From Salmonella enterica subsp. enterica serovar Typhimurium str. LT2 (lineage in GTDB: Bacteria; Pseudomonadota; Gammaproteobacteria; Enterobacterales; Enterobacteriaceae): DNA of 64,000 bases. Position numbers and translations under genes: made by a program. A model generated the notes under the pieces. It did not search any database. It was not told the origin of the DNA and worked only from the letters and a program-made list of their open reading frames with translations. Every line of letters starts with the position of its first letter. Position 1 is the stretch's first letter. Below, piece after piece: positions 1-10,161 of this stretch. The stretch lies in contig NC_003197.2 in the NCBI RefSeq assembly GCF_000006945.2, forward strand, positions 3,038,001 through 3,102,000, in the 5' to 3' direction.

Positions 1-383
1 ACTTCCAGATAGTTGTAAAACCCATTCAAGGCAGTAGAGAACTTTTCACCGTCAGATAAAAAATCCGGATGCACTAAGGCTTTAAGCGTTAGCTCCCCAT
101 TCTGCTCCCCCAGTAGTAATTGCCCGCCGCGGGCAAAATGGCATCCTTCCATTATGGTCATTAAGATTTCATAAGCCCGCTGTTGTAATACCACCATGCT
201 GTCAGCACCCAATTGCGCCCAGATCCATACATCATCGTCCTTGACGCTGATACAGATACTTGGCAATGCAAATAAATCCAGAACAATTGTTGAATGGCTA
301 TCTATTCCTCCAATTAATGAAGGATCGCAACCACTTACTTCCAGTGCGGAACGAACTAATTCAGCGATATCCAAATGTTGCAT
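1..383 (-). CDS. invB: InvB, SPI-1 type III secretion chaperone (partial, C-terminus cut by window)
   Basis: Reading on the minus strand from the ATG at 383, the protein begins MQHLDIAELVRSALEV and stays open to the window edge, giving 127 residues of a protein usually about 135 long. It matches InvB (SpaK), a small acidic class IB chaperone. In Salmonella InvB binds effectors such as SipA, SopA and SopE/SopE2 in the cytoplasm and delivers them to the SPI-1 injectisome. It lies 23 bp downstream of invA in the conserved order invF-G-E-A-B. Identity rests on the remembered sequence and on position; only the last few codons are missing. Confidence 0.95.
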   Translation of the reverse strand, partial: MQHLDIAELVRSALEVSGCDPSLIGGIDSHSTIVLDLFALPSICISVKDDDVWIWAQLGADSMVVLQQRAYEILMTIMEGCHFARGGQLLLGEQNGELTLKALVHPDFLSDGEKFSTALNGFYNYLE

Positions 384-406
384 AGATCTTTTCCTTAATT
401 AAGCCC

Positions 407-2464
407 TTATATTGTTTTTATAACATTCACTGACTTGCTATCTGCTATCTCACCGAAAGATAAAACCTCCAGATCCGGAAAACGACCTTCAATCATTTTC
501 TTAATAAATCGACGGACATCGACAGACGTAAGGAGGACAAGATCTTTATGTGCAATCAATAAATCATCCAACTTAAGTGTAATGAGATCCATCAAATTAG
601 CGGAGGCTTCCGGGTCAAGGCTGAGGAAGGTACTGCCAGAGGTCTGACGGATCCCTTTGCGAATAACATCCTCAACTTCAGCAGATACCATTACTGCTCG
701 TAATTCGCCGCCATTGGCGAATTTATGACAAATATAACGCGCCATTGCTCCACGAATATGCTCCACAAGGTTAATGACATCTTTTTCTCTTGGCGCCCAC
801 AATGCGAGCGCTTCCATAATTAACTTCATATTACGCACGGAAACACGTTCGCTTAACAAACGCTGCAAAACTTCAGATATACGTTGTACCGTGGCATGTC
901 TGAGCACTTCTTTAAGTAAATCAGGAAATTTCGCTTCCAGTTGGTCCAGCATATGTTTTGTTTCCTGAATACCGAAATATTCATTGACGTTGCGCGCCAG
1001 CGTCACCGCCAGACAGTGGTAAAGCTCATCAAGCGCGTTCCGCAACACATAGCCAAGCTCCCGGAGTTTCTCCCCCTCTTCATGCGTTACCCAGAAATAC
1101 TGACTGCTACCTTGCTGATGGATTGTTGGATTAATACCAAAGGACACGACTTCATCGGAATAATTTACCACTCGCATCAAATCAAAATAGACCGTAAATT
1201 GTTCAACACGGATCTCATTAATCAACAATACGATGCTGTTATCGTCCAGGCCCTCGCCATCGCGTAACAATACTTCCGGCAGGCGCACGCCATAATCAAT
1301 AAAGAACTGACTACGTAGACGCTCCGCAAGTTGAGCTTTTTCCAGATCTTCACGCCGGCTCTTCGGCACAAGTAATATCAACGGTACGGTCTCTGTAGAG
1401 ACTTTATCGAGATCGCCAATCAGTCCTAACGACGACCCTTCTTTTTCCTCAATACTGAGCGGCTGCTCGCCTTTGCTGGTTTTAGGTTTGGCGGCGCTAC
1501 GTTTTGCTTCACGGAATTTAAAATAGAAGAGTACGCTTAAAACCACCGATAAAATAACAAAAACCGGCAGTGGGAATCCCGGCAGAGTTCCCATTGAAAT
1601 GGTCAAAATAGCCGTAACAACCAATACAAATGGGTTGTTCAACAGCTGCGTCATGATATTCCGCCCCATATTATCGCTATCGCCATTTACGCGGGTCACG
1701 ATAAAACCGGCACTAATCGCAATCAACAATGCGGGGATCTGGGCGACAAGACCATCACCAATGGTCAGCATGGTATAAGTAGACAGGGCGGAGGACAAAT
1801 CCATACCATGGCGAGTCATCCCCACCGAAATACCGCCAATAAAGTTCACAAAGATAATAATGATGCCGGCAATAGCGTCACCTTTGATAAACTTCATCGC
1901 ACCGTCAAAGGAACCGTAAAGCTGGCTTTCCCTTTCCAGTACGCTTCGCCGTTCGCGCGCGGCATCCGCATCAATAATACCGGCCTTCAAATCGGCATCA
2001 ATACTCATCTGTTTACCGGGCATACCATCCAGAGAAAATCGGGCCGCGACTTCCGCGACACGTTCTGAACCTTTGGTAATAACGATAAACTGGACCACGG
2101 TGACAATAGAGAAGACAACAAAACCCACCGCCAGGCTATCGCCAATAACGAATTGCCCGAACGTGGCGATAATTTCACCGGCATCGGCTTCAATCAAGAT
2201 AAGACGACTGGTACTGATCGATAATGCCAGACGAAAGAGCGTGGTAATTAACAGTACCGCAGGAAACGTTGAAAAACTGAGGATTCTGTCAATGTAGAAC
2301 GACCCCATAAACACCAATATCGCCAGTACGATATTCAGTGCGATCAGGAAATCAACCAGATAGGTAGGTAATGGAATGACGAACATAGAAATGATCATCA
2401 CCATTAGTACCAGAATCAGTAATTCAGGTCGTAAACGAGCACTGTTAAGTAGAGAAAGCAGCAC
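407..2464 (-). CDS. invA: InvA (SctV), export gate protein of the SPI-1 type III secretion system
   Basis: This 685-residue protein belongs to the FHIPEP/FlhA family. The N-terminal half (about 1–330) has some eight hydrophobic segments with the family motif region around GGISVGMTRHGMD. The C-terminal half (about 350–685) is the soluble cytoplasmic domain that forms a nonameric ring. InvA forms the export gate in the inner membrane above the InvC ATPase and selects substrates. The gene starts 24 bp after invE and is followed by invB. Length and sequence are as expected for Salmonella, with no frameshift. This gene is the classical PCR marker for Salmonella. Confidence 0.98.
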   Translation of the reverse strand: MLLSLLNSARLRPELLILVLMVMIISMFVIPLPTYLVDFLIALNIVLAILVFMGSFYIDRILSFSTFPAVLLITTLFRLALSISTSRLILIEADAGEIIATFGQFVIGDSLAVGFVVFSIVTVVQFIVITKGSERVAEVAARFSLDGMPGKQMSIDADLKAGIIDADAARERRSVLERESQLYGSFDGAMKFIKGDAIAGIIIIFVNFIGGISVGMTRHGMDLSSALSTYTMLTIGDGLVAQIPALLIAISAGFIVTRVNGDSDNMGRNIMTQLLNNPFVLVVTAILTISMGTLPGFPLPVFVILSVVLSVLFYFKFREAKRSAAKPKTSKGEQPLSIEEKEGSSLGLIGDLDKVSTETVPLILLVPKSRREDLEKAQLAERLRSQFFIDYGVRLPEVLLRDGEGLDDNSIVLLINEIRVEQFTVYFDLMRVVNYSDEVVSFGINPTIHQQGSSQYFWVTHEEGEKLRELGYVLRNALDELYHCLAVTLARNVNEYFGIQETKHMLDQLEAKFPDLLKEVLRHATVQRISEVLQRLLSERVSVRNMKLIMEALALWAPREKDVINLVEHIRGAMARYICHKFANGGELRAVMVSAEVEDVIRKGIRQTSGSTFLSLDPEASANLMDLITLKLDDLLIAHKDLVLLTSVDVRRFIKKMIEGRFPDLEVLSFGEIADSKSVNVIKTI

Positions 2465-2488
2465 TATAGGTATCCTGTTAATATTAAA

Positions 2489-5288
<2,800 letters not shown>

Positions 5289-5292
<4 letters not shown>

Positions 5293-6038
5293 TTGTCTGC
5301 CAATTGAATAATATTTGATAATTTCCGCGGCGAAACGCCGATCAGCTCTTTGATCTCACTAGAAAAATGTGAAGGCGATGAGTAACCATGATTAACGGCT
5401 AATTGGGTGATGTTCTCGTGGCCTTCTACACTATTCAGCAGCGATTGCGCCATACGCCAGTTTCGTAATTCACTCTTCGCTTTTCCGCCCAACGCTCTGC
5501 TGCACAAACGACGAAAATGGGTATAAGAAACGCCATAGTCTTCTCCCAGCATTCTCATCGTGTTGCCGCTGGTTGACTGAGCGAGTAAATAGCCAACCAA
5601 CCAGTAACTCTCGCTTTTTCGTAACAGCGCCAGTACCTTATTGAAGGCCGGAGAAGGCGTAATAATTTGCTGCAAAAACCAGTACTCGCAGCGTTTACGA
5701 TCTTGCCAAATAGCGCGAAACTCAGGACTCAGCAAAACCCATTTATCGGATTCAGCATATGTCGTGTCCACTAATCCTGCGCCATCGATAAATGCCAGTA
5801 ATTTGCTGAGTACTTCAATTTTTAACGGTCGAAAAACCAGGTCTCCTGATACTGGTGCGACAACGGCCTGCTCGCAAAAAAGCAGCGCGCCTTCCTGAAT
5901 CAGGCAATTTTCATTGTGTCGGCTTTCAGAAAATGACATATGCAGCTTTTGCGCGGAACACGTCTGTATAAACCATGCTTCCGGGCTGCGGATTTTCCGC
6001 TTCTCTCCTTCTTTAAGTACTTCCTGCGTATTTAGCAT
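5289..6038 (-). CDS. invF: InvF, AraC-family activator of SPI-1 effector genes
   Basis: An AraC/XylS-type regulator; the two helix-turn-helix motifs lie in the last 100 residues (GEDYGVSYTHFRRLCSRAL and ITQLAVNHGYSSPSHFSSEIKEL). With its chaperone partner SicA, InvF activates sic/sip, sopB, sopE and other effector genes. The start is uncertain. The ATG at 6038 gives 249 residues and follows the HilA-type promoter at a sensible distance. A GTG at 6050 is also in frame, and an internal ATG at 5939 (MSFSESRHNENC) gives the 216-residue form found in some annotations but has no clear ribosome binding site. The stop overlaps the invG start by 4 bp. Confidence 0.93.
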
Positions 6039-6106
6039 AGTTGTCAGCACCAGTTAAAAATCATTTTAATATGTAAACAATACCGGGAGCGGGTGGCAAA
6101 ATCCTG

Positions 6107-6123
6107 ATGCAATCATTATGAAA
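6107..6123 (-). promoter_or_regulatory. HilA-type box upstream of invF
   Basis: On the minus strand this reads TTTCAT, five bases, TTGCAT, which fits the TTKHAT-N5-TTKHAT direct repeat described for HilA binding at the prgH and invF promoters. It lies about 70 bp upstream of the preferred invF ATG, which leaves room for a transcript start near 6070. The rest of the 345–357 bp invF–invH divergent region is AT-rich and shows no gene. Assignment is by motif and position only. Confidence 0.75.
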
Positions 6124-6395
6124 CTGATGCCGCCCGCTAATTAAATTGGCCAACTTGCATAGTGTTTGCTGATTTAAAATAGAAAATTAGCTCATAGTGT
6201 ATAAATTCTGGCTTATTGTTCTGCAGCAGCAAAAATTCAGATATTGTCATCTGGATGGAGAATTAATTATTTATATCAGGAGTTTTTTTTGCTAGCATTC
6301 CTGAAACGCATTCGCCCCCTTATAACTATTGTCAGATAACGTTCTGACGGTTGTGTAAAAACATGGCGCCTCATTCTTCTGTAGTTGGAGTTAAT

Positions 6396-6839
6396 ATGAA
6401 AAAATTTTATAGCTGTCTTCCTGTCTTTTTACTGATCGGCTGTGCTCAGGTGCCCCTCCCTTCCTCCGTGAGCAAACCGGTACAGCAACCTGGCGCTCAG
6501 AAAGAGCAACTGGCCAACGCAAATAGTATTGATGAGTGTCAGTCTCTTCCGTATGTGCCGTCAGACCTTGCGAAGAATAAATCATTATCAAACCATAACG
6601 CTGATAATTCCGCATCAAAAAATAGCGCAATCAGCTCAAGCATTTTTTGCGAAAAATATAAACAAACCAAAGAACAGGCGCTCACCTTCTTCCAGGAACA
6701 TCCACAATACATGCGTTCGAAAGAAGATGAAGAGCAACTCATGACCGAATTTAAAAAAGTTTTGCTTGAACCCGGAAGTAAGAATTTAAGCATATATCAG
6801 ACGTTACTTGCTGCCCATGAAAGACTGCAAGCCTTATAA
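6396..6839 (+). CDS. invH: InvH, outer-membrane lipoprotein and pilotin of the SPI-1 secretin
   Basis: A 147-residue lipoprotein. The signal peptide MKKFYSCLPVFLLIGC ends in a lipobox (LIGC), so Cys16 would be lipidated. A Ser/Asn-rich linker and a helical C-terminal domain follow. InvH pilots InvG to the outer membrane and stabilises the secretin ring. I chose the ATG at 6396 because TTGGAG precedes it at 6385 and the signal peptide begins there; an upstream ATG at 6351 would mask the signal. It is transcribed away from invF and marks the edge of SPI-1. Confidence 0.97.
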   Translation: MKKFYSCLPVFLLIGCAQVPLPSSVSKPVQQPGAQKEQLANANSIDECQSLPYVPSDLAKNKSLSNHNADNSASKNSAISSSIFCEKYKQTKEQALTFFQEHPQYMRSKEDEEQLMTEFKKVLLEPGSKNLSIYQTLLAAHERLQAL

Positions 6840-6930
6840 GGCCATATCACCGTTGGCTGAACTCATCATGATATAATTAAGACCATATTTTGCATTGCCA
6901 CTTAATATCAATATAATTATTATAGCTATG

Positions 6931-7017
6931 GTCACTTTTACGGTTGGCCATTTGTCTCTTACGTTGCATTTATCAATCTGCTTTTTGATACAGCAGCACC
7001 TCGCTGCTGCTTTTTTT
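6931..7017 (+). ncRNA. invR: InvR small RNA (5' end approximate)
   Basis: The interval between invH and the next gene carries a promoter-like TATTAT at 6918–6923, about 65 noncoding bases, and then a strong intrinsic terminator at 6991–7017. Size, position and strand fit InvR, the Hfq-binding RNA of roughly 80–90 nt encoded next to invH. InvR is known to be activated by HilD and to repress the porin gene ompD. The 5' end is inferred from the -10 element and could be off by several bases. Confidence 0.8.
6991..7017 (+). terminator. Intrinsic terminator of InvR/invH
   Basis: A perfect 7-bp stem (CAGCAGC / GCTGCTG) with the loop ACCTC is followed by C and then seven T residues on the plus strand. 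This is a textbook rho-independent terminator. The 250 bp after it (7018–7269) show no gene or clear element other than the upstream region of the next gene. Confidence 0.93.
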
Positions 7018-7269
7018 ATTTGTGATAAAGAACGGCCTCCCAGACTTGGGAAATAGCCGAAACTTATACTGACAAACTATCGTCTCGTATATCGCGATAA
7101 ACTGACATCCCCCTCCTGCCCCACATGTTGGCATTCTTACGATACCCCATCCACTTTTCGCGGATAACGCTCTTTTTACCCGTGACAGCGTATTGACGAC
7201 CAGGCTAGTATAGCGGCAGAAACGTCCCGATGCCTGGAATGAATGGCAAACAGTCTATAAGGTGATTGA

Positions 7270-7719
7270 ATGGATACGACAGAAGAACTAAACGGAACCT
7301 ACTTCTACCACGGACAATCGAACCTGTCAGCAGGTGAACTATTTGATGTAATTTTCATTGAGCAATTTTGTGATGAACTTGGGATTGGCATTGAGTCAGG
7401 TGCTGCTATCCTCGCCGGGCAACCGTGGTTAAAAACCAGAACGAAACCGGGAGAGGCAATCAAAGGGACAAGTGTTATCTCCAGGTATGGGAGAATGCTT
7501 TTACGAAATGCACGAACTCCTTTTGGTATTAGAGTTCCTACACCCGTTGGTATAAGAATGCGAAAAACAAATAATCTTGCCGCAGTCATAGCACGATATG
7601 TTCCATGGTTAGGTTGGGTTGGTCTTGTGAATTCAATTTACCAGGTATCAAGGAGAACTCAGGCAAAATACAACCTAATAGCACGCCCTAAAGATCGTAT
7701 ACAATGGACATCCTTTTGA
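7270..7719 (+). CDS. STM2901-family protein of unknown function
   Basis: A 149-residue basic protein starting MDTTEELNGTYFYHGQ, with AAGGTG at 7259 as a plausible ribosome binding site. It resembles the family named after Salmonella STM2901; no biochemical role is known to me. The acidic N-terminal third is followed by a positively charged segment (RYGRMLLRNARTPFGIRV), then a short hydrophobic stretch near residues 108–125 (AVIARYVPWLGWVGLVNSIY) that could enter a membrane. Its stop TGA overlaps the next ATG (TGATG), so the two genes form a coupled pair. Its lower GC content than mutS or rpoS suggests acquired DNA. Confidence 0.8.
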   Translation: MDTTEELNGTYFYHGQSNLSAGELFDVIFIEQFCDELGIGIESGAAILAGQPWLKTRTKPGEAIKGTSVISRYGRMLLRNARTPFGIRVPTPVGIRMRKTNNLAAVIARYVPWLGWVGLVNSIYQVSRRTQAKYNLIARPKDRIQWTSF

Positions 7720-8051
7720 TGGACACAATTCAGCAAGAGGTGTTAGCACTCTTCCGTGAAGAGATTCCCGGATATTTAGACAGCAATTGGAAAGAAATCC
7801 CATTAGAACTTGATTCTGATTTATTTGAAGCTCCAGGCGATGACCTGCATGAAGCTTTGGATAAATTTGAAAAAAAATTTAATGTAGATTTATCACAAGT
7901 TAAATGGTCGTGTTATTTCCCTTGGGAGAATACTCCACTGCTTACACGATGGTTTAAATTAAAACGGGAAGATGTAGAACGAACTCGTAAGCCTTTAACA
8001 ATCAGAATGTTTTCTGAATCAGCGAAAGCTGGGAAATGGCTTTATGATTAA
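7719..8051 (+). CDS. DUF1493-family protein
   Basis: An acidic 110-residue protein (MDTIQQEVLALFREE) that I recognise as DUF1493 by its pattern of Glu/Asp-rich helices and the FPWENTPLLTRWF region. The ATG at 7719 sits in a TGATG overlap with the preceding gene, which argues for translational coupling; an in-frame ATG at 7704 would add five residues. DUF1493 genes commonly follow STM2901-family genes in enterobacteria. The function is unknown. The acidic protein paired with a basic, partly hydrophobic partner is reminiscent of an immunity or chaperone role, but that is inference. Confidence 0.8.
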   Translation: MDTIQQEVLALFREEIPGYLDSNWKEIPLELDSDLFEAPGDDLHEALDKFEKKFNVDLSQVKWSCYFPWENTPLLTRWFKLKREDVERTRKPLTIRMFSESAKAGKWLYD

Positions 8052-8087
8052 TGAAAAATATGTCGAATTAATCAGGAGCTAATTACT

Positions 8088-8147
8088 ATGAATTTTGTTA
8101 ATCGATTAAAATTAAAAGTAGTAAATTTCATATACTTTTCAAATTAA
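8088..8147 (+). other. Short open frame, possible truncated third gene
   Basis: A frame of 19 codons, MNFVNRLKLKVVNFIYFSN, follows AGGAG at 8074–8078 with suitable spacing. It lies 36 bp after the DUF1493 gene on the same strand. It may be the start of a third gene in this operon that has been cut away, or a chance frame. The remaining bases to 8323 hold no intact gene, only coding debris on the other strand. Confidence 0.3.
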
Positions 8148-8259
8148 AATAATGTGTTGTATCTACCTTTCGACCACCAGTAACTCTGACGCCATCCGTT
8201 TTAAATTGACCATTTGGTTCTGGTGGTATATCGCAAGTAGATATTTCTGAAGTGCTTGA
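8128..8259 (-). pseudogene. Coding-like remnant, family unknown
   Basis: A minus-strand frame between two stops reads SSTSEISTCDIPPEPNG and continues through FKTDGVRVTGGRKVDTTHYF before a stop at 8128. The composition, with balanced polar residues, Pro and Gly, looks like real protein sequence rather than random AT-rich translation. There is no start codon or ribosome binding site. It lies just downstream of the immunity-like gene on the same strand, so it could be debris of another module of the same locus. I do not recognise the family. Confidence 0.35.
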
Positions 8260-8323
8260 CTATTCACTCTTTTTTAGCCTGCATGTATGGTGGCGACGAT
8301 GCTGTTACATAGGTACCGGTATA

Positions 8324-8650
8324 TTACCAAATTGATTCTGCCAGATATCCCGCCTCACGTAGAGCATTCATAATTTTATTCGCTAATTCATACTGATATT
8401 CATACGAGGTATTCTCCATGGAAAATACCGTTAATTCATATTTATAATACAGCCAACCATCATTCTCATTTATCAACTTAGGATTACAGTCATAATTTCT
8501 TTCTATTGTAATCATTGTATTTTCGTATCTTAAATATAATAAGTTCACTTTTATTATGTCTGGAATCCCTTGGGATAAAAAATCAATTAACTCATATTTA
8601 TCCAGATCAGACTCAACAACGATTGTGAATTCAGAGTTAACTTCTTCCAT
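8324..8650 (-). CDS. Small acidic protein, immunity-like, family not recognised
   Basis: An intact 108-residue acidic protein beginning MEEVNSEFTIVVESDLDKYEL, in AT-rich DNA. No known domain is evident; it looks like a compact alpha/beta fold with many Asp and Glu residues. Its ATG shares one base with the stop codon of the upstream remnant (TAATG at 8648–8652), an arrangement typical of polymorphic toxin and immunity gene pairs. By that context it may be an orphan immunity protein kept after the toxin decayed. This is inference; no experimental function is known to me. Confidence 0.6.
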   Translation of the reverse strand: MEEVNSEFTIVVESDLDKYELIDFLSQGIPDIIKVNLLYLRYENTMITIERNYDCNPKLINENDGWLYYKYELTVFSMENTSYEYQYELANKIMNALREAGYLAESIW

Positions 8651-8815
8651 TATGGAACCTCAATATATGGGCCTCTATTAAACGGTGATGATTGTTTCAT
8701 TACCGATACCTGTATTTTTGTTACATCATCCGGATGAAAGTGTAGGATATACATCCTCCCATATGCCACCTTCATCACCAGGGCCTAATGCACGCCGTTG
8801 AGCCTTTGTTGATTT
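8650..8815 (-). pseudogene. Frameshifted C-terminal tail of a probable polymorphic toxin
   Basis: Two overlapping minus-strand frames look like one protein broken by an indel near 8735–8755. The upstream frame reads KSTKAQRRALGPGDEGG then IWEDVY. The downstream frame reads HFHPDDVTKIQVSVMKQ and ends GPYIEVP at a stop that overlaps the immunity-like gene by one base. A short tail ending right at an acidic small gene is how Rhs, CDI-type and related toxins end. No upstream toxin body remains: an IS3-family fragment begins within about 75 bp. Family assignment within polymorphic toxins is not possible from this fragment. Confidence 0.5.
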
Positions 8816-8890
8816 TTAACCTTCTGATCTTACTCAGCAATAGTGGACACGCAACTAAGTGAGTAAACGCTCAAGCAAGAGGTGACTCAC

Positions 8891-9078
8891 ATGACAAAAC
8901 CAGCATCAACCACCAATAAGCCACGCAAGCAGCACACGCCTGAAAGCCCTGAAACTGGCGGAACGCATTGGGGTGGCCGCTGCCACCAGCGAGCTTAACC
9001 TGTATAAATCACAGATCTACAGCTGGCGAAACTCAGCTCTCTTCTTCTGAACGTGAGCAGGAGATGTCCGCCGCTTAG
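8891..9078 (+). mobile_element. IS3-family orfA remnant
   Basis: Starting at the ATG at 8891 the frame reads MTKPASTTNKPRKQHTPE. After a frameshift it continues ALKLAERIGVAAATSELNLY then KSQIYSWR, and in a third frame QLSSSEREQEMSA. This is the N-terminal helix-turn-helix part of an IS3-family OrfA transposase with at least two frameshifts and an early end. A TGGACAC-containing segment at about 8842 may be its old left end. No orfB is present, so it cannot move. About 200 bp after it (9079–9277) show nothing recognisable. Confidence 0.75.
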
Positions 9079-9277
9079 GGTTGTGTCCCTATTACGCGGG
9101 TAGGATCAATCAAGCAGTTACGGCAAAAAAGAGAATCATGGATATATTTAGCAAACTCCCTGATGATACGTAATCAGTGAGATTAAAATAATGCAATCGC
9201 GATAAACCGAAGTTAATCCCCTGTTTAAAGACAGTGAGCGACCTTCTTGCCATGCCTGGACTATATCAGCCTCATAT

Positions 9278-9320
9278 GTACGCCTTGAAAGCGTACAGAT
9301 ATGTATTATAATTGTACATA
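9278..9320 (+). promoter_or_regulatory. Promoter and likely operator of the TacAT-type operon
   Basis: TTGAAA at 9285–9290 and a perfect TATAAT at 9307–9312 are separated by 16 bp. An inverted repeat GTACGC (9278–9283) / GCGTAC (9291–9296) brackets the -35 element, and TGTACATA follows the -10. This layout fits autoregulation by the antitoxin or the toxin–antitoxin complex, as known for type II modules. The operator role is inferred. Confidence 0.6.
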
Positions 9321-9347
9321 TTGTTCATAAACAGGAGGATGAAAACC

Positions 9348-9629
9348 ATGCCTCAGATAGCTATAGAATCTAACGAAAGGCTGTCGTTACGTGTATCGAC
9401 GGATGCCAAAAAGTTGATAGTCCGCGCTGCGGCAATCCAGCAAACCAACCTGACGGATTTTGTGGTCAGTAACATACTACCTGTCGCACAGAAGATTGTT
9501 GATGCCGCCGAACGGGTATATCTGACGGAGCGCGATACTAAAATGATCATGGAAATTTTAGATAACCCGCCAGCGCCGAATGAAAAGCTTCTTGCCGCTG
9601 CTTTCGCCCTGCCGGACATGAAGAAATGA
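9348..9629 (+). CDS. TacA-like DUF1778 antitoxin
   Basis: A 93-residue protein starting MPQIAIESNERLSLRVS. It has the ribbon-helix-helix DNA-binding N-terminus typical of DUF1778 antitoxins (RLSLRVSTDAKKLIVRAA) and a C-terminal toxin-binding tail with DNPPAPNEKLLAAAF. AGGAGG at 9333–9338 is best spaced for the ATG at 9348; ATG 9339 is also in frame. The protein would neutralise the acetyltransferase toxin encoded next and repress the operon. Its stop overlaps the toxin start (ATGATG). Salmonella carries several paralogous TacAT modules; I cannot say from memory which number this one has. Confidence 0.92.
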   Translation: MPQIAIESNERLSLRVSTDAKKLIVRAAAIQQTNLTDFVVSNILPVAQKIVDAAERVYLTERDTKMIMEILDNPPAPNEKLLAAAFALPDMKK

Positions 9630-10153
9630 TGTTTACAGACTGGCATGAGGCCGCGATAGGGAAAACCCACAATCGAATGAATTTTGATTGTGGGGATGCC
9701 GATCTGAACCAATTCCTGCAACGCCATGCACGACAAAATCATGAGAAAGGGACAACGAAAACCTATGTTGCGCTTGATAATTCGGATGTTACACGTATCC
9801 ACGGCTTTTACTCAGTCAGTCCTGCATCACTGATATATGCACAGGTTCCCGGCGCAATCAGCAAAGGATTAGGGAGATACGATGTGCCGGTGTTTCGTCT
9901 GGGTCGTTTAGCCGTAGACAAATCTATGCAGGGGCAAGGGCTGGGAGCACAACTTTTGTTATCTGCCGGAAAGCGTTGCATACAGGCGGCTTTGCAGGTC
10001 GGTGGCGTAGCCCTACTTATTGATGCCAAAAATAAACAGGTCTGCGACTGGTACAAAGGATTTGGCGCAGTACCATTAAACGATCAACCCCTTTCCTTGT
10101 TGCTGTCGTTTAAAACGCTTTATGCTGCTTTATCTGCATCTGGTAGGTTATGA
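9626..10153 (+). CDS. TacT-like GNAT acetyltransferase toxin
   Basis: A 175-residue GNAT-fold protein. The acetyl-CoA binding motif A is visible as RLGRLAVDKSMQGQGLGAQL at about residues 92–111, and a late WYKGFGAVPL segment supplies the conserved catalytic tyrosine region. TacT toxins acetylate the amino group of charged aminoacyl-tRNA and halt translation. The gene overlaps its antitoxin by 4 bp. The GNAT core looks intact, so an active toxin is expected, though its tRNA specificity cannot be read from sequence. The start could also be the adjacent ATG at 9629. Confidence 0.9.
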   Translation: MMFTDWHEAAIGKTHNRMNFDCGDADLNQFLQRHARQNHEKGTTKTYVALDNSDVTRIHGFYSVSPASLIYAQVPGAISKGLGRYDVPVFRLGRLAVDKSMQGQGLGAQLLLSAGKRCIQAALQVGGVALLIDAKNKQVCDWYKGFGAVPLNDQPLSLLLSFKTLYAALSASGRL

Positions 10154-10161
10154 CAACATGA

